Shown here in pieces: positions 1 to 6,453 of a DNA stretch of 6,453 bases. Source of the stretch: Brevundimonas sp. UBA986. GTDB taxonomy: Bacteria > Pseudomonadota > Alphaproteobacteria > Caulobacterales > Caulobacteraceae. The notes under the pieces were generated by a model. That model searched no databases, was not told the origin of the DNA, and was given only the letters and a program-made list of their open reading frames with translations. Position 1 is the first letter of the stretch. Each line of letters starts with the position of its first letter. The stretch is taken from NCBI GenBank assembly GCA_002292165.1, contig DBBK01000088.1:1-6453 (forward strand). Direction: 5' to 3'. The position numbers and the translations under genes are program-made.

Positions 1-845
1 GCCAGGACCAGGGTCACCGACCCGGCCAGCCAGGCGACCTGACTGGTGATGTCTCCGCCCGCGAACGACAGCCCCGTCCGGTCGACCGTCTCGAAATAGA
101 AGAGGAGGTAGGCGAAGAAAATGCTGCCCGCGATCTGGACCAGCAGCCGGGCGATCCAGATGCGGATCAGGTTGCGCTTGCGGCGGCTCCCGGCCCGGAT
201 CATCGGCGCCGAGGCCGGGACGACGGGGCCGCGCTTGCGGCTCAGCAGCAGGAAGGGCAGCACACCCGCCGAGACAAGCACCCCGGCTATGGTCAGTTGC
301 ATCCGCTCCGAGAACCAGGGCGAGGCGGTGACCACCATCCCGGCCAGGGCGCCGAAGGTATAGACCGCCCCCATCAACCCACCGACCAGACCCTTCTGGG
401 CGTCGGGGATCTCATCGGCGGGCACGGCGCTGAGCGGGGCCAGCATCAGATTGAGCGCGGCCTGGAACAGCATCACCCCGATCACCAGGGCCACGGGCGT
501 GGTCGCGGCGTGGAGCACGGCATAGGAGATCAGGGTCAGGACCAGTCCCATGGCCACCCAGGGCCGCCGTCCCCGCTCGCGCATCACCGTCCGGTCGCTG
601 ACCATGCCGATCAGGACGTTCATGGCGCTGGCCACGACCGCGCCCAGCAGGGTGGTCAGGCTCAGCAGCGCGACCTTGTCGTCCGGGGCGATGGTCTCGA
701 TCTTGACCGGCAGGATCAGGGTCAGCAGCGGCACATAGGCGATGACCCCGCCGCCCCAGGCCAGGGCGTAGAGCAGCAGGAAGCCGAGTCCACGCGGTGC
801 GACCGGCGTCCCGGTCGGCGTCCCGATCGGGGCGCTGTCGGACAT
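1..845 (-). CDS. MFS transporter, sugar type (3' end outside window)
   Basis: The first 281 residues of a major facilitator superfamily carrier; the gene runs off the left edge, so about a third is missing if it has the usual 400 to 450 residues. Helix 1 is at about 20-46, helix 2 at about 58-79, and the MFS loop motif GMVSDRTVMRERGRRPW lies at 80-96. The form SDRT...GRRPW, together with the later ADEIPDAQKGLVGGLMG (143-159), resembles sucrose/SLC45-like and GPH-type sugar:cation symporters. Residues 203-227 form the basic cytoplasmic loop between helices 6 and 7. A mono- or disaccharide released by the GH3 enzyme is the natural guess as substrate, but nothing in the sequence fixes it. The ATG at 845 is preceded only by a weak GAGG 10 nt upstream; the frame is open back to the antiporter stop, and a TTG 27 codons downstream of that stop is a less likely start. 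The 102-bp gap shows no clear terminator. Confidence 0.88.
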   Translation of the reverse strand, partial: MSDSAPIGTPTGTPVAPRGLGFLLLYALAWGGGVIAYVPLLTLILPVKIETIAPDDKVALLSLTTLLGAVVASAMNVLIGMVSDRTVMRERGRRPWVAMGLVLTLISYAVLHAATTPVALVIGVMLFQAALNLMLAPLSAVPADEIPDAQKGLVGGLMGAVYTFGALAGMVVTASPWFSERMQLTIAGVLVSAGVLPFLLLSRKRGPVVPASAPMIRAGSRRKRNLIRIWIARLLVQIAGSIFFAYLLFYFETVDRTGLSFAGGDITSQVAWLAGSVTLVL

Positions 846-947
846 CAGAATCTGGCCTCGGCGGTCCGCTGCATCGGCCAATGTGTCAGCCAGAGACGCG
901 GCTTTCGCAAGCGGTTCGACGGTCTTTCGAGATCGGAAGCGGAACGA

Positions 948-2225
948 TCAGGCCTCGACCTGCCTCGGGGCGACATGGCCGGTCATGGGCAGCAGCCACT
1001 TGAGCAGGGGCCCGGTCATGACCGTGGTCACCACGGCCATGATGACCAGCATGGTGAAGACCTTCTGCGGCAGGAAGCCCATGTCGTAGCCGATGTTGAG
1101 CACGATCAGCTCCATCAGGGCCCGGGTGTTCATCAGCGTGCCCAGCACCATCGCGCGCGGATGGTCGAAGCCGGCGATCCGGGCGCCGAAGTAGACCGGC
1201 ACGATCTTGCCCAGAACCGCCGCCGCCAGGATCAGGGCCAGCCAGCCCAGGTCCTCGAGGCCCAGGCCCAGCAGATTGGTCCTCAAGCCCGTGAAGGTGA
1301 AGAAGATCGGCAGGAAGAAGACCAGCACGAACTGGCCCACCTGCTGACGCCAGGCGGCGACGAAGTCCTCGTGCCGGTGGAACAGCAGACCCGCCGCGAA
1401 GCCGCCGAAGATGGCGAATATGTTCAGCTTGTAGGTCGTGATCCCGAGCGCGAAGGTCAGGGCGACGACGATGGCCATCAGGGTCGGCGGGATCTGGCCG
1501 TCCACGATCGGGAAGCGCGTCATCAGCCAGTCGACGGCGGGCCGCAACAGGAACCACAGCACCAGACCCAGACCCGCCAGCCCACCCAGCTGGATGCCCA
1601 GATGGGCGGTCGAAAGCTGCGACGCCGCATAGGCCGAGATCACCGCCAGCAGGATCCAGCCGACCACGTCATTGACGGCGGCCGAGGAGATGGCGACCAC
1701 GCCCATCTCGTCCTTGGTCAGGCCGAACTCGCGCAGGATGCGGCCCAGGATCGGCACGGCGGTGATCGCCAGGGCCACCCCGCAGAACAGGCTGTAGATC
1801 AGGGTGTTGATCCCCGGCGCCAGCACCGGCTGGGTCACCTGACCGATAGCGAAGCCCAGGCCGAACGGCACGGTGATCGACAGGAGGGAGACCCAGACCA
1901 TGGCGCGCCGGTTCTTCGGCGTCTTCAGATGGCCGAACTCGAACTCCGACCCGATCTGGAACATCAGCAGGATCAGGCCGATCTGGCTCAGGATCACGAT
2001 CGGCTGGGCCGCCTTGGCCCCGAACAGACTGACCGACAGCTCGGGAAAGAAATGCCCGAACAGCGACGGGCCCAGCAGCAGGCCGGCGACGATCTCACCG
2101 ATCACCCCCGGCTGTCCCAGCTTGCGGAAGACGATGTTCAGCAGCCGGGCCGCGCCGATCATGATGATCAGTTGGACCAGAATCGAGAACAGCAGCTGCT
2201 CGGTCGCGTGGACGGATGCGGTCAT
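948..2225 (-). CDS. CPA2-type cation:proton antiporter, CHX-like
   Basis: A 425-residue inner-membrane protein of the Na+/H+ exchanger fold (Pfam Na_H_Exchanger), predicted to swap K+ or Na+ for H+. It has roughly 11 to 13 hydrophobic segments, the first at about 11-30. Motifs in order: GQPGVIGEIVAGLLLGPSLFG (37-57), FQIGSEFE (89-96), ALAITAVPILGRIL (151-164), the ion-binding AAVNDVVGW with Asn185-Asp186 (182-190), LGK with Lys340, and MNTRALMELIVLNIG (365-379). The last three closely match plant CHX transporters. The ion site is Asn-Asp rather than the Asp-Asp of many bacterial CPA2 antiporters. The protein ends soon after the last membrane helix, so there is no RCK/TrkA-N regulatory domain as in KefB or KefC. 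It sits between a glucosidase and a sugar-type MFS gene; a role in pH or K+ balance during sugar uptake is only an inference. Ion specificity is unknown. Confidence 0.93.
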   Translation of the reverse strand: MTASVHATEQLLFSILVQLIIMIGAARLLNIVFRKLGQPGVIGEIVAGLLLGPSLFGHFFPELSVSLFGAKAAQPIVILSQIGLILLMFQIGSEFEFGHLKTPKNRRAMVWVSLLSITVPFGLGFAIGQVTQPVLAPGINTLIYSLFCGVALAITAVPILGRILREFGLTKDEMGVVAISSAAVNDVVGWILLAVISAYAASQLSTAHLGIQLGGLAGLGLVLWFLLRPAVDWLMTRFPIVDGQIPPTLMAIVVALTFALGITTYKLNIFAIFGGFAAGLLFHRHEDFVAAWRQQVGQFVLVFFLPIFFTFTGLRTNLLGLGLEDLGWLALILAAAVLGKIVPVYFGARIAGFDHPRAMVLGTLMNTRALMELIVLNIGYDMGFLPQKVFTMLVIMAVVTTVMTGPLLKWLLPMTGHVAPRQVEA

Positions 2226-2231
2226 CGTTTT

Positions 2232-2240
2232 TCCTTCCCC
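2232..2240 (-). promoter_or_regulatory. Ribosome binding site of the antiporter gene
   Basis: GGGGAAGGA lies 6 nt before the ATG at 2225 and supports that start. The whole gap from the GH3 stop is only 70 bp and shows no hairpin with a T-run, which argues for co-transcription with the GH3 gene. Confidence 0.8.
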
Positions 2241-2295
2241 TTCGGCGGCCTGTCTTCGCGGGTCTCGCCGTCATTCAGCCTACAGTTTCGCGCCT

Positions 2296-4830
2296 CTATT
2301 GTCTCGCGGGACAGACGGTGTCGTTGGCGTTCGGCGCCAGTTCGATTTCCGACACCGAGACGGTGAAGGCGGCGTCGGTGTCCAGCCGGAACGGCACATC
2401 GACGTGGGCGATGTCGGCCCCCGCCTCGCGCAGGCAGGACAGCCGCACCTTCAACGTCCGCCACTCGCGAACCGGGGCCGCGCGGAACAGTTCGGTGACG
2501 TCCACCCTCCCCTGCCCGACCGACAGGCCGACCGACCCTTGCGGCGCCGCGTCGATGCGATAGCGGAAGCTCAGCGCCAGCTCGCCATTGGCCTGACGGG
2601 TCAGGTCGACGGGCGTGCCCTCGATGAAGGCCTGGGCCGCGCCCGAGCCGGAGAAGGCGAACTGCTGGCCGCTTTCCTGGGCCAGATCGTCGATGGGGCG
2701 CACCGAGACGCCGCCGCGCGGGCTGGAGGCGTCCTTGACCGTGCCCGGCTTGTTCTGACCGCCCGCGTCGCGGAGCATCAGCCCCCAGGGCGCGACATAG
2801 CGGCCGTCGACGAAATAGTGGTCGACGTTGGAGGTCGCGGCCTCGACGCCGCTCTCCTCCGACAGGGTCCCGACCGGGGCGCCGTGGGCATAGGTCAGGC
2901 CATAGCCATAGGCGAACTGCGGGTCATAGCCGGGCTGGCCGTGGTTCAGGGGCGCGCCCTTCGCATTCTTCGGCCAGCTGAACGACAGGGTCCCGTGGAA
3001 GTCGTTGCGCGGCTTGCCGGCCGCATCGCCGATCAGGACGTCGGCGACGCCGCCGCCCTCGGTGCCCGGCAGCCAGGCCGCGACGAAGGCGTCGGACGCA
3101 TTGATCTCCGGATTGGTCCACATCGGCCGTCCGGACAGGAAGACCGAGACCGTCGGAATGCCTGCCGCCTTCAGCTTTTTGAGCGTTTCCAGCGGACCGG
3201 TTGGGATGAAGTCGAGGGTGTCGACGTCGCCCTGGAACTCGGCGTAGGGGGTCTCGCCGAAAACGACGATGGCCACGTCGGGCTTGTCGGTGAAGGCGCC
3301 GTCGGCGCTGAGGGTCGCGGTCCCGCCCGAGGCCTTCACGGCTTCGTCGATGCCGGCCCAGATCGACTGGCCCTGCGGGAAGTCGGCGTTGGTGTTTCCC
3401 GTGCCCTGCCAGGCCAGGGTCCAGCCGCCCGCCGCCTGACCGATGTCGTCGGCGGCGGCGCCCGCCACCAGCACCCGCGCCCCGGCCCGGATGGGCAGGA
3501 CCGAGCCTTCGTTCTTGAGCAGGACCAGAGACTCGCGCACCGCCTCGCGGGCCACGGCCCGGTGCGCCGGAGACGCCAGTTGCGACAGGTCGCCCTCGAC
3601 CGGCCGGTCCGGACGGAAGACGCCCGCCTTGACCTTGGCCCGCAGAATGCGGCGCACGGCCTCGTCCAGACGCGCCGTCGGGATCACTCCCGTCCGCGCG
3701 GCCTCAAGCGTGCTGGCGTAGAGCGGCTTCCAGGTGTCGGGCGCCATCAGCATGTCGATCCCGGCGTTGATGGCCAGGGGGCAGCTGTCATTGGTGCAGC
3801 CGGGCAGCTGGCCGTGGGCGTTCCAGTCGGAGACCACGAAGCCGTCGAAGCCCAGCGGGCCGCGCAGGACGTCGGTCAGCAGGCTGTGATTGCCGGAATG
3901 CTTGACCCCGTTCCAGCCCGAGAAGCTGGCCATGACCGACAGGACGCCCGCGTCGATCGCCGCCGGATAGCCGCCAAGATGGATGTCGATCAGCTCCTGT
4001 TCGGTTCCCCTGAAGTCGCCCTGGTCCTCGCCCTCGAAGGTGCCGCCGTCCGCGAGGAAATGCTTCGCCGAACCGGCGATATGGCCGGGCGCCAGCGGAT
4101 GGTCGGCCGACAGCTCGCCCTGCAAACCGAGCGTCATCGGCCCGGCATAGGCGCGCTGAACCTCCGGATCCTCGGAATAGCCTTCGTAGGAGCGGCCCCA
4201 GCGGTCGTCGCGGGGCACGGCCAGGGTCGGGCCGAAGGTCCAGTCGGCGCCGGTCACCGCCACCTCCATCGCCGTCGCCTCGCCGATGCGGCGGATCAGG
4301 TCGGGATCGCGCGCGGCGCCCAGGCCGATGTTGTGCGGGAAGATGGTCGCGCCCGGCACGTTGTTGTGCCCGTGCACGGCGTCGATGCCATAGATCAACG
4401 GGACCTTCGCGCCCGGCCGGGCCGCGGCCGCCGCACGGAAGGCGCGGGACAGGTCGACCCATTTCTGCGCCGGCGCCTTGTCGTCGCCCCACGGGCCGGA
4501 GCTGCCGCCCGCGAGGATCGACCCCAGCGGATAGGTCGCCAGATCTTCCGGCGTGATGGTGCTGATGTCGGCCTGGATGGTCTGGCCGACCTTCTCCTCC
4601 AGCGTCATCCGGCTCATCAGCGCGGTGACGAAGGCCTCGGTCTCGGCGTCGCTCATGGCGGCCGGCGACTGGGCATGGGGCCACAGGGCCGGGTGCGCCG
4701 TCGAGTCGGGCCGCGCGCTGGAGATCTGCGCCGGGGTCGGTCCGGTCTGCGCGAAGGCAGCGCTCAGCGGCGCGAGGCCCAGGAACGGAATCGCGGCCGC
4801 GAGGGCCAGTCTGGAGACGGCGGACGTCAT
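2296..4830 (-). CDS. Secreted GH3 exo-1,4(1,3)-beta-glucosidase, ExoP type
   Basis: An 844-residue glycoside hydrolase family 3 enzyme that removes glucose from the non-reducing ends of beta-glucans or cello-oligosaccharides with retention of configuration. Residues 1-27 form a Sec signal peptide with likely cleavage at AFA|Q, giving a periplasmic or secreted enzyme. The TIM barrel spans about 60-410, with GIDAVHGHNNV (Asp150, substrate binding), DDRWGRSYEGYSED (209-221), AKHF (Lys256-His257) and the nucleophile Asp335 in GFVVSDW. The alpha/beta sandwich spans about 430-650, with FGETPYAE holding the expected acid/base Glu526 or Glu531, followed by SGRP and AAWLPGTEGGG. From about 670 to 840 comes a beta-rich domain resembling the C-terminal domain of Pseudoalteromonas ExoP; overall length matches that group (about 840). 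All expected catalytic residues are present, so activity is likely. Linkage preference (1,3, 1,4 or mixed) cannot be read from the sequence. The palindrome upstream suggests LacI-type control. Confidence 0.95.
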   Translation of the reverse strand: MTSAVSRLALAAAIPFLGLAPLSAAFAQTGPTPAQISSARPDSTAHPALWPHAQSPAAMSDAETEAFVTALMSRMTLEEKVGQTIQADISTITPEDLATYPLGSILAGGSSGPWGDDKAPAQKWVDLSRAFRAAAAARPGAKVPLIYGIDAVHGHNNVPGATIFPHNIGLGAARDPDLIRRIGEATAMEVAVTGADWTFGPTLAVPRDDRWGRSYEGYSEDPEVQRAYAGPMTLGLQGELSADHPLAPGHIAGSAKHFLADGGTFEGEDQGDFRGTEQELIDIHLGGYPAAIDAGVLSVMASFSGWNGVKHSGNHSLLTDVLRGPLGFDGFVVSDWNAHGQLPGCTNDSCPLAINAGIDMLMAPDTWKPLYASTLEAARTGVIPTARLDEAVRRILRAKVKAGVFRPDRPVEGDLSQLASPAHRAVAREAVRESLVLLKNEGSVLPIRAGARVLVAGAAADDIGQAAGGWTLAWQGTGNTNADFPQGQSIWAGIDEAVKASGGTATLSADGAFTDKPDVAIVVFGETPYAEFQGDVDTLDFIPTGPLETLKKLKAAGIPTVSVFLSGRPMWTNPEINASDAFVAAWLPGTEGGGVADVLIGDAAGKPRNDFHGTLSFSWPKNAKGAPLNHGQPGYDPQFAYGYGLTYAHGAPVGTLSEESGVEAATSNVDHYFVDGRYVAPWGLMLRDAGGQNKPGTVKDASSPRGGVSVRPIDDLAQESGQQFAFSGSGAAQAFIEGTPVDLTRQANGELALSFRYRIDAAPQGSVGLSVGQGRVDVTELFRAAPVREWRTLKVRLSCLREAGADIAHVDVPFRLDTDAAFTVSVSEIELAPNANDTVCPARQ

Positions 4831-4835
4831 GGAAT

Positions 4836-4842
4836 CTTCCTC
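4836..4842 (-). promoter_or_regulatory. Ribosome binding site of the GH3 gene
   Basis: GAGGAAG lies 5 nt before the ATG at 4830, a strong Shine-Dalgarno match. It decides the start: the frame stays open upstream to an ATG at 4938 and a TTG at 4941, but those have no Shine-Dalgarno sequence and would place 36 to 37 hydrophilic residues in front of a clear signal peptide. Confidence 0.85.
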
Positions 4843-4944
4843 GACCAATGGCCCCTGCCCCGGCCGCTCATTGCGCGGCGACCGTCCCGGCGAGGGAGCC
4901 TTGGGTCCAGTGATGGCGCCTTCCCGGGCGCTTGTCATCAAAAA

Positions 4945-4960
4945 TTGAGAACGCTCTCAA
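4945..4960. promoter_or_regulatory. 16-bp palindrome, probable LacI-family operator upstream of the GH3 gene
   Basis: TTGAGAACGCTCTCAA is an inverted repeat with 7 of 8 symmetric pairs matching and a central CG. This is the form typical of LacI/GalR-family operators (TG...CG...CA). It covers the TGA stop of the cupin gene (4959-4957) and lies 115 bp upstream of the GH3 start, where a sugar-responsive repressor could control the GH3-antiporter-MFS genes. Read on the minus strand, the same bases form a 6-bp stem with a GCGT loop followed directly by TTTTT, so a weak intrinsic terminator is an alternative. Only two of the six stem pairs are G-C. No convincing -35/-10 pair was found next to it. 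Confidence 0.6.
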
Positions 4961-5961
4961 CGTTGCAGGCTGCGACCGATCAGCGCCCTGATCCGGCCCA
5001 GCAGATCGTGGGTCATCGGGGCCAGAACCCCCCTCGCCGCCACCGGGATATGGGCCACGGGGTCGTCGCCGGTCTGGAAGACATAGTGGTCGAAGAAGGC
5101 CCGCCAGCGCATCCGCTCGTCCGCCGGCAGGTCGCGGATCGTGGTCAGGCCGTGGAACAGGGTCAGCAGCGGCGTGGTCATATAGGCCGGGCCGTCGCGC
5201 CACCACAGATTGACCATGGCCCCGAAATCCTCGGGCGTTTCAACGTGGTGCCACCAGAGGCTGGGCAGGTAGAGGGCGTCGCCGGGCTCCAGCTCGGCGA
5301 CCTCGGCCTGGTCCAGCGCCGCGCGGAATTTCGGGTGCGCCTCGAAGTCGGGATCGACGATGTCGACCAGGCTGATCGGCTGGCCGGCGAGGGTGAAGTC
5401 CAGCGGCCCGACATAGAGGTTGCCGATCTGCTCGGGCGGAAACAGGGTGAAGCGCCGCCTGCCCCGCACCACACAGGCCAGGTTCTGGGGCAGGTCCCAG
5501 TGCGCCGCCGTCCGCGACCGGTTGCCGATCCACAACGAGGTCAGCCGCTCCATGCCGGCATCCAGCAACGGCATGGGATTGGCCTCAGGCAAACCCGGCA
5601 GGACGTCGGGCGCGGGCACACCCCCGGCATAGACGTGGGGCATGCGCGGATCACCGCGCCCGGCCAGCAGCCGCCGCAGCAGCTCGGCCAGCGGCGCCGT
5701 CATCTGCTCGTGGTTGAAGCCCTTCAGGTCCGACGAATAGCCGAACCGCCCGCCCATTTCCGGCGCCCCGACAAAGGTCCTGACCGGCCTACCGTTGTCG
5801 AAGCCGCGCAGATAGTCGGCCAGAGCCTCGTCCGAGGTCGCCGCCTTCACGATCGGCCAGTCGGCGACCAGCCCCTTGAGCACGGCCGGACGGCCCGCCG
5901 GGACGATCTCCGCCTCAAACCGGGCGCGGTCGACGCCGTGGAAGACGGGAACCGGCTTCAC
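4957..5961 (-). CDS. Cupin-like (cupin_8/JmjC-like) FIH-type Fe(II)/2-oxoglutarate oxygenase-family protein
   Basis: A protein of 334 residues (from GTG 5961) of the cupin_8/JmjC-like group, related to the asparaginyl hydroxylase FIH. Visible metal ligands are His154 and Asp156 in the AHWDLPQN motif and a distal His238 or His239 in LWWHHVE, giving the HxD...H triad of Fe(II)/2-oxoglutarate oxygenases. The segment running from HWD to RRRFTLFPP, then LYVGP, VDPDFEAHPKF and PGDALYLPS parallels FIH closely from memory. Arg169 sits where FIH has the 2-oxoglutarate-binding Lys214. The start is uncertain: GTG at 5961 gives a four-base overlap (GTGA) with the halogenase stop and a natural N-terminus, whereas an in-frame GTG at 5976 adds five residues and has a GAAGG about 10 nt upstream. 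No signal peptide, so cytoplasmic. The substrate is unknown; tight linkage to the halogenase suggests a shared pathway or modification of a protein encoded nearby. Confidence 0.9.
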   Translation of the reverse strand: MKPVPVFHGVDRARFEAEIVPAGRPAVLKGLVADWPIVKAATSDEALADYLRGFDNGRPVRTFVGAPEMGGRFGYSSDLKGFNHEQMTAPLAELLRRLLAGRGDPRMPHVYAGGVPAPDVLPGLPEANPMPLLDAGMERLTSLWIGNRSRTAAHWDLPQNLACVVRGRRRFTLFPPEQIGNLYVGPLDFTLAGQPISLVDIVDPDFEAHPKFRAALDQAEVAELEPGDALYLPSLWWHHVETPEDFGAMVNLWWRDGPAYMTTPLLTLFHGLTTIRDLPADERMRWRAFFDHYVFQTGDDPVAHIPVAARGVLAPMTHDLLGRIRALIGRSLQR

Positions 5962-6453
5962 GCCGTGCCCGCCCACATGCCGCGCGCCTTCAGGAAGTCG
6001 TCATGCATCGGCATCCGCGCCGCGACCTCGCGCCAGCGTTCGGCGATCTGGCCGAAGCCGGCCTGGACCTGATCGAGGTTCTGGAAGCCGTACAGCGGAT
6101 TGAACCCCGTCGGCTTGATGCCCTGGCCGTACATCACCGCCATCCAAGACCCTTGGCTGAAATATTCGTCCGCGCCTGACTGATAGAGCAGGCCCCGGTC
6201 GCGGAAGGCCTCGACCCGCTGGCTGAGCGTATCGGGCACCGGCATGGCCGCGACGTGCCGCCAGAACGGCGTGTCGTCCCTCTGGGTCGCGTGATAATGC
6301 AGGATCACGAAGTCGCGGATCAGCTCGACCTCGGCCCCGATGCGTCGGTTGTAGGTCTCGATGTTCACCGGGCTGAAGCGGCTGTCGGGGAAATGCTGCA
6401 GCAGCCGATAGATGCCCGACTGGACCATGTGGATGCTGGTCGATTCCAGCGGC
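5958..6453 (-). CDS. Tryptophan halogenase family protein, C-terminal part (5' end outside window)
   Basis: Roughly the last 164 residues of a flavin-dependent tryptophan-halogenase-family protein; the gene enters from the right edge, so the N-terminal FAD-binding fold and the catalytic lysine cannot be inspected. The visible part opens with PLESTSIHMVQSGIYRLLQ, matching the family signature LEPLEST-(S/G)-I, and continues with FPD, a Tyr-Asn-Arg stretch and an FVILHYHAT segment, all typical of PrnA-like proteins. Members of the family use FADH2, O2 and halide to chlorinate or brominate indole-type rings in the cytoplasm. Members found beside TonB-dependent receptors in Caulobacterales and Xanthomonas mostly have unknown native substrates. 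The frame ends at TGA (5960-5958) and overlaps the next gene in GTGA. An ATG at 6428 is internal, because the conserved signature lies upstream of it. Family assignment is firm; halogenating activity and substrate are not shown. Confidence 0.93.
   Translation of the reverse strand, partial: PLESTSIHMVQSGIYRLLQHFPDSRFSPVNIETYNRRIGAEVELIRDFVILHYHATQRDDTPFWRHVAAMPVPDTLSQRVEAFRDRGLLYQSGADEYFSQGSWMAVMYGQGIKPTGFNPLYGFQNLDQVQAGFGQIAERWREVAARMPMHDDFLKARGMWAGTA

Noticed and set aside
805..828. A 12-bp tandem repeat (11 of 12 identical) near the start of the MFS gene
   Set aside because: It encodes the Gly-Thr-Pro repeats of the short hydrophilic N-terminus (residues 6-14) and two copies are too few to suggest a functional repeat.
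931..949. GATCG...CGATC inverted repeat just after the antiporter stop, considered as a terminator
   Set aside because: The stem is only 5 bp with a 9-nt loop and there is no T-run after it; it is not better than chance.
886..1557. A second minus-strand frame of 223 codons inside the antiporter gene
   Set aside because: It is a frame-shifted shadow of the antiporter; the Arg/Pro/Gly-rich product has no membrane segments, and the antiporter frame carries all family motifs.
297..2366. A plus-strand open frame of 689 codons
   Set aside because: It is antisense to the MFS and antiporter genes, and its product is dominated by Gln, His, Asp and Arg without a fold or motif; it mirrors codon bias on the other strand.
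4831..4938. N-terminal extension of the GH3 protein to the upstream ATG at 4938
   Set aside because: There is no ribosome binding site there, the extra residues are Pro/Arg/Gly-rich, and the extension would bury the signal peptide that begins at 4830 behind a strong GAGGAAG.
1873..6072. A plus-strand open frame of about 1400 codons
   Set aside because: It lies antisense to the cupin and GH3 genes and part of the antiporter, crosses three real genes and their gaps, and its product is low-complexity and rich in Arg, Gly, Asp and Gln with no recognisable domain. Long antisense frames are expected in GC-rich coding DNA.

Overview
All genes supported in this window lie on the minus strand and read from the right edge towards the left. 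The DNA is uniformly GC-rich with strong G/C preference at third codon positions. Gene content (a tryptophan-halogenase-family protein next to an FIH-like cupin, an ExoP-type GH3 glucosidase, a sugar-type MFS carrier and a LacI-type palindrome) resembles TonB-receptor-associated carbohydrate-use clusters of Alphaproteobacteria, most likely Caulobacterales such as Brevundimonas or Caulobacter. Sphingomonads and Xanthomonas carry similar sets, so the genus is an inference.

Layout in transcription order: (1) 6453-5958, the C-terminal end of a flavin-dependent tryptophan-halogenase-family protein, cut by the window edge. (2) 5961-4957, a cupin_8/JmjC-like protein whose start overlaps the halogenase stop in GTGA, so the two are probably translationally coupled. 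(3) A 126-bp gap with a 16-bp near-perfect palindrome that covers the cupin stop codon and is followed by a T-run. It reads as a LacI-family operator, or alternatively as a weak terminator. (4) 4830-2296, a secreted GH3 exo-beta-glucosidase with an ExoP-like C-terminal domain. (5) After 70 bp, 2225-948, a monovalent cation:proton antiporter resembling plant CHX proteins. (6) After 102 bp, 845 to beyond position 1, an MFS transporter cut by the left edge.

A plausible joint role is that the GH3 enzyme releases glucose or short beta-glucosides in the periplasm, the MFS carrier moves the product across the inner membrane, and the antiporter balances ions or pH. The halogenase/cupin pair belongs to a conserved but biochemically unexplained module often found beside TonB-dependent receptors. 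No receptor, regulator, RNA gene, mobile element or CRISPR array is visible here. Very long plus-strand open frames (up to about 1400 codons) are antisense artefacts of GC-rich coding DNA. I see no wholly new system; the points most worth a second look are the halogenase/cupin pair, the palindrome and the position of the antiporter.
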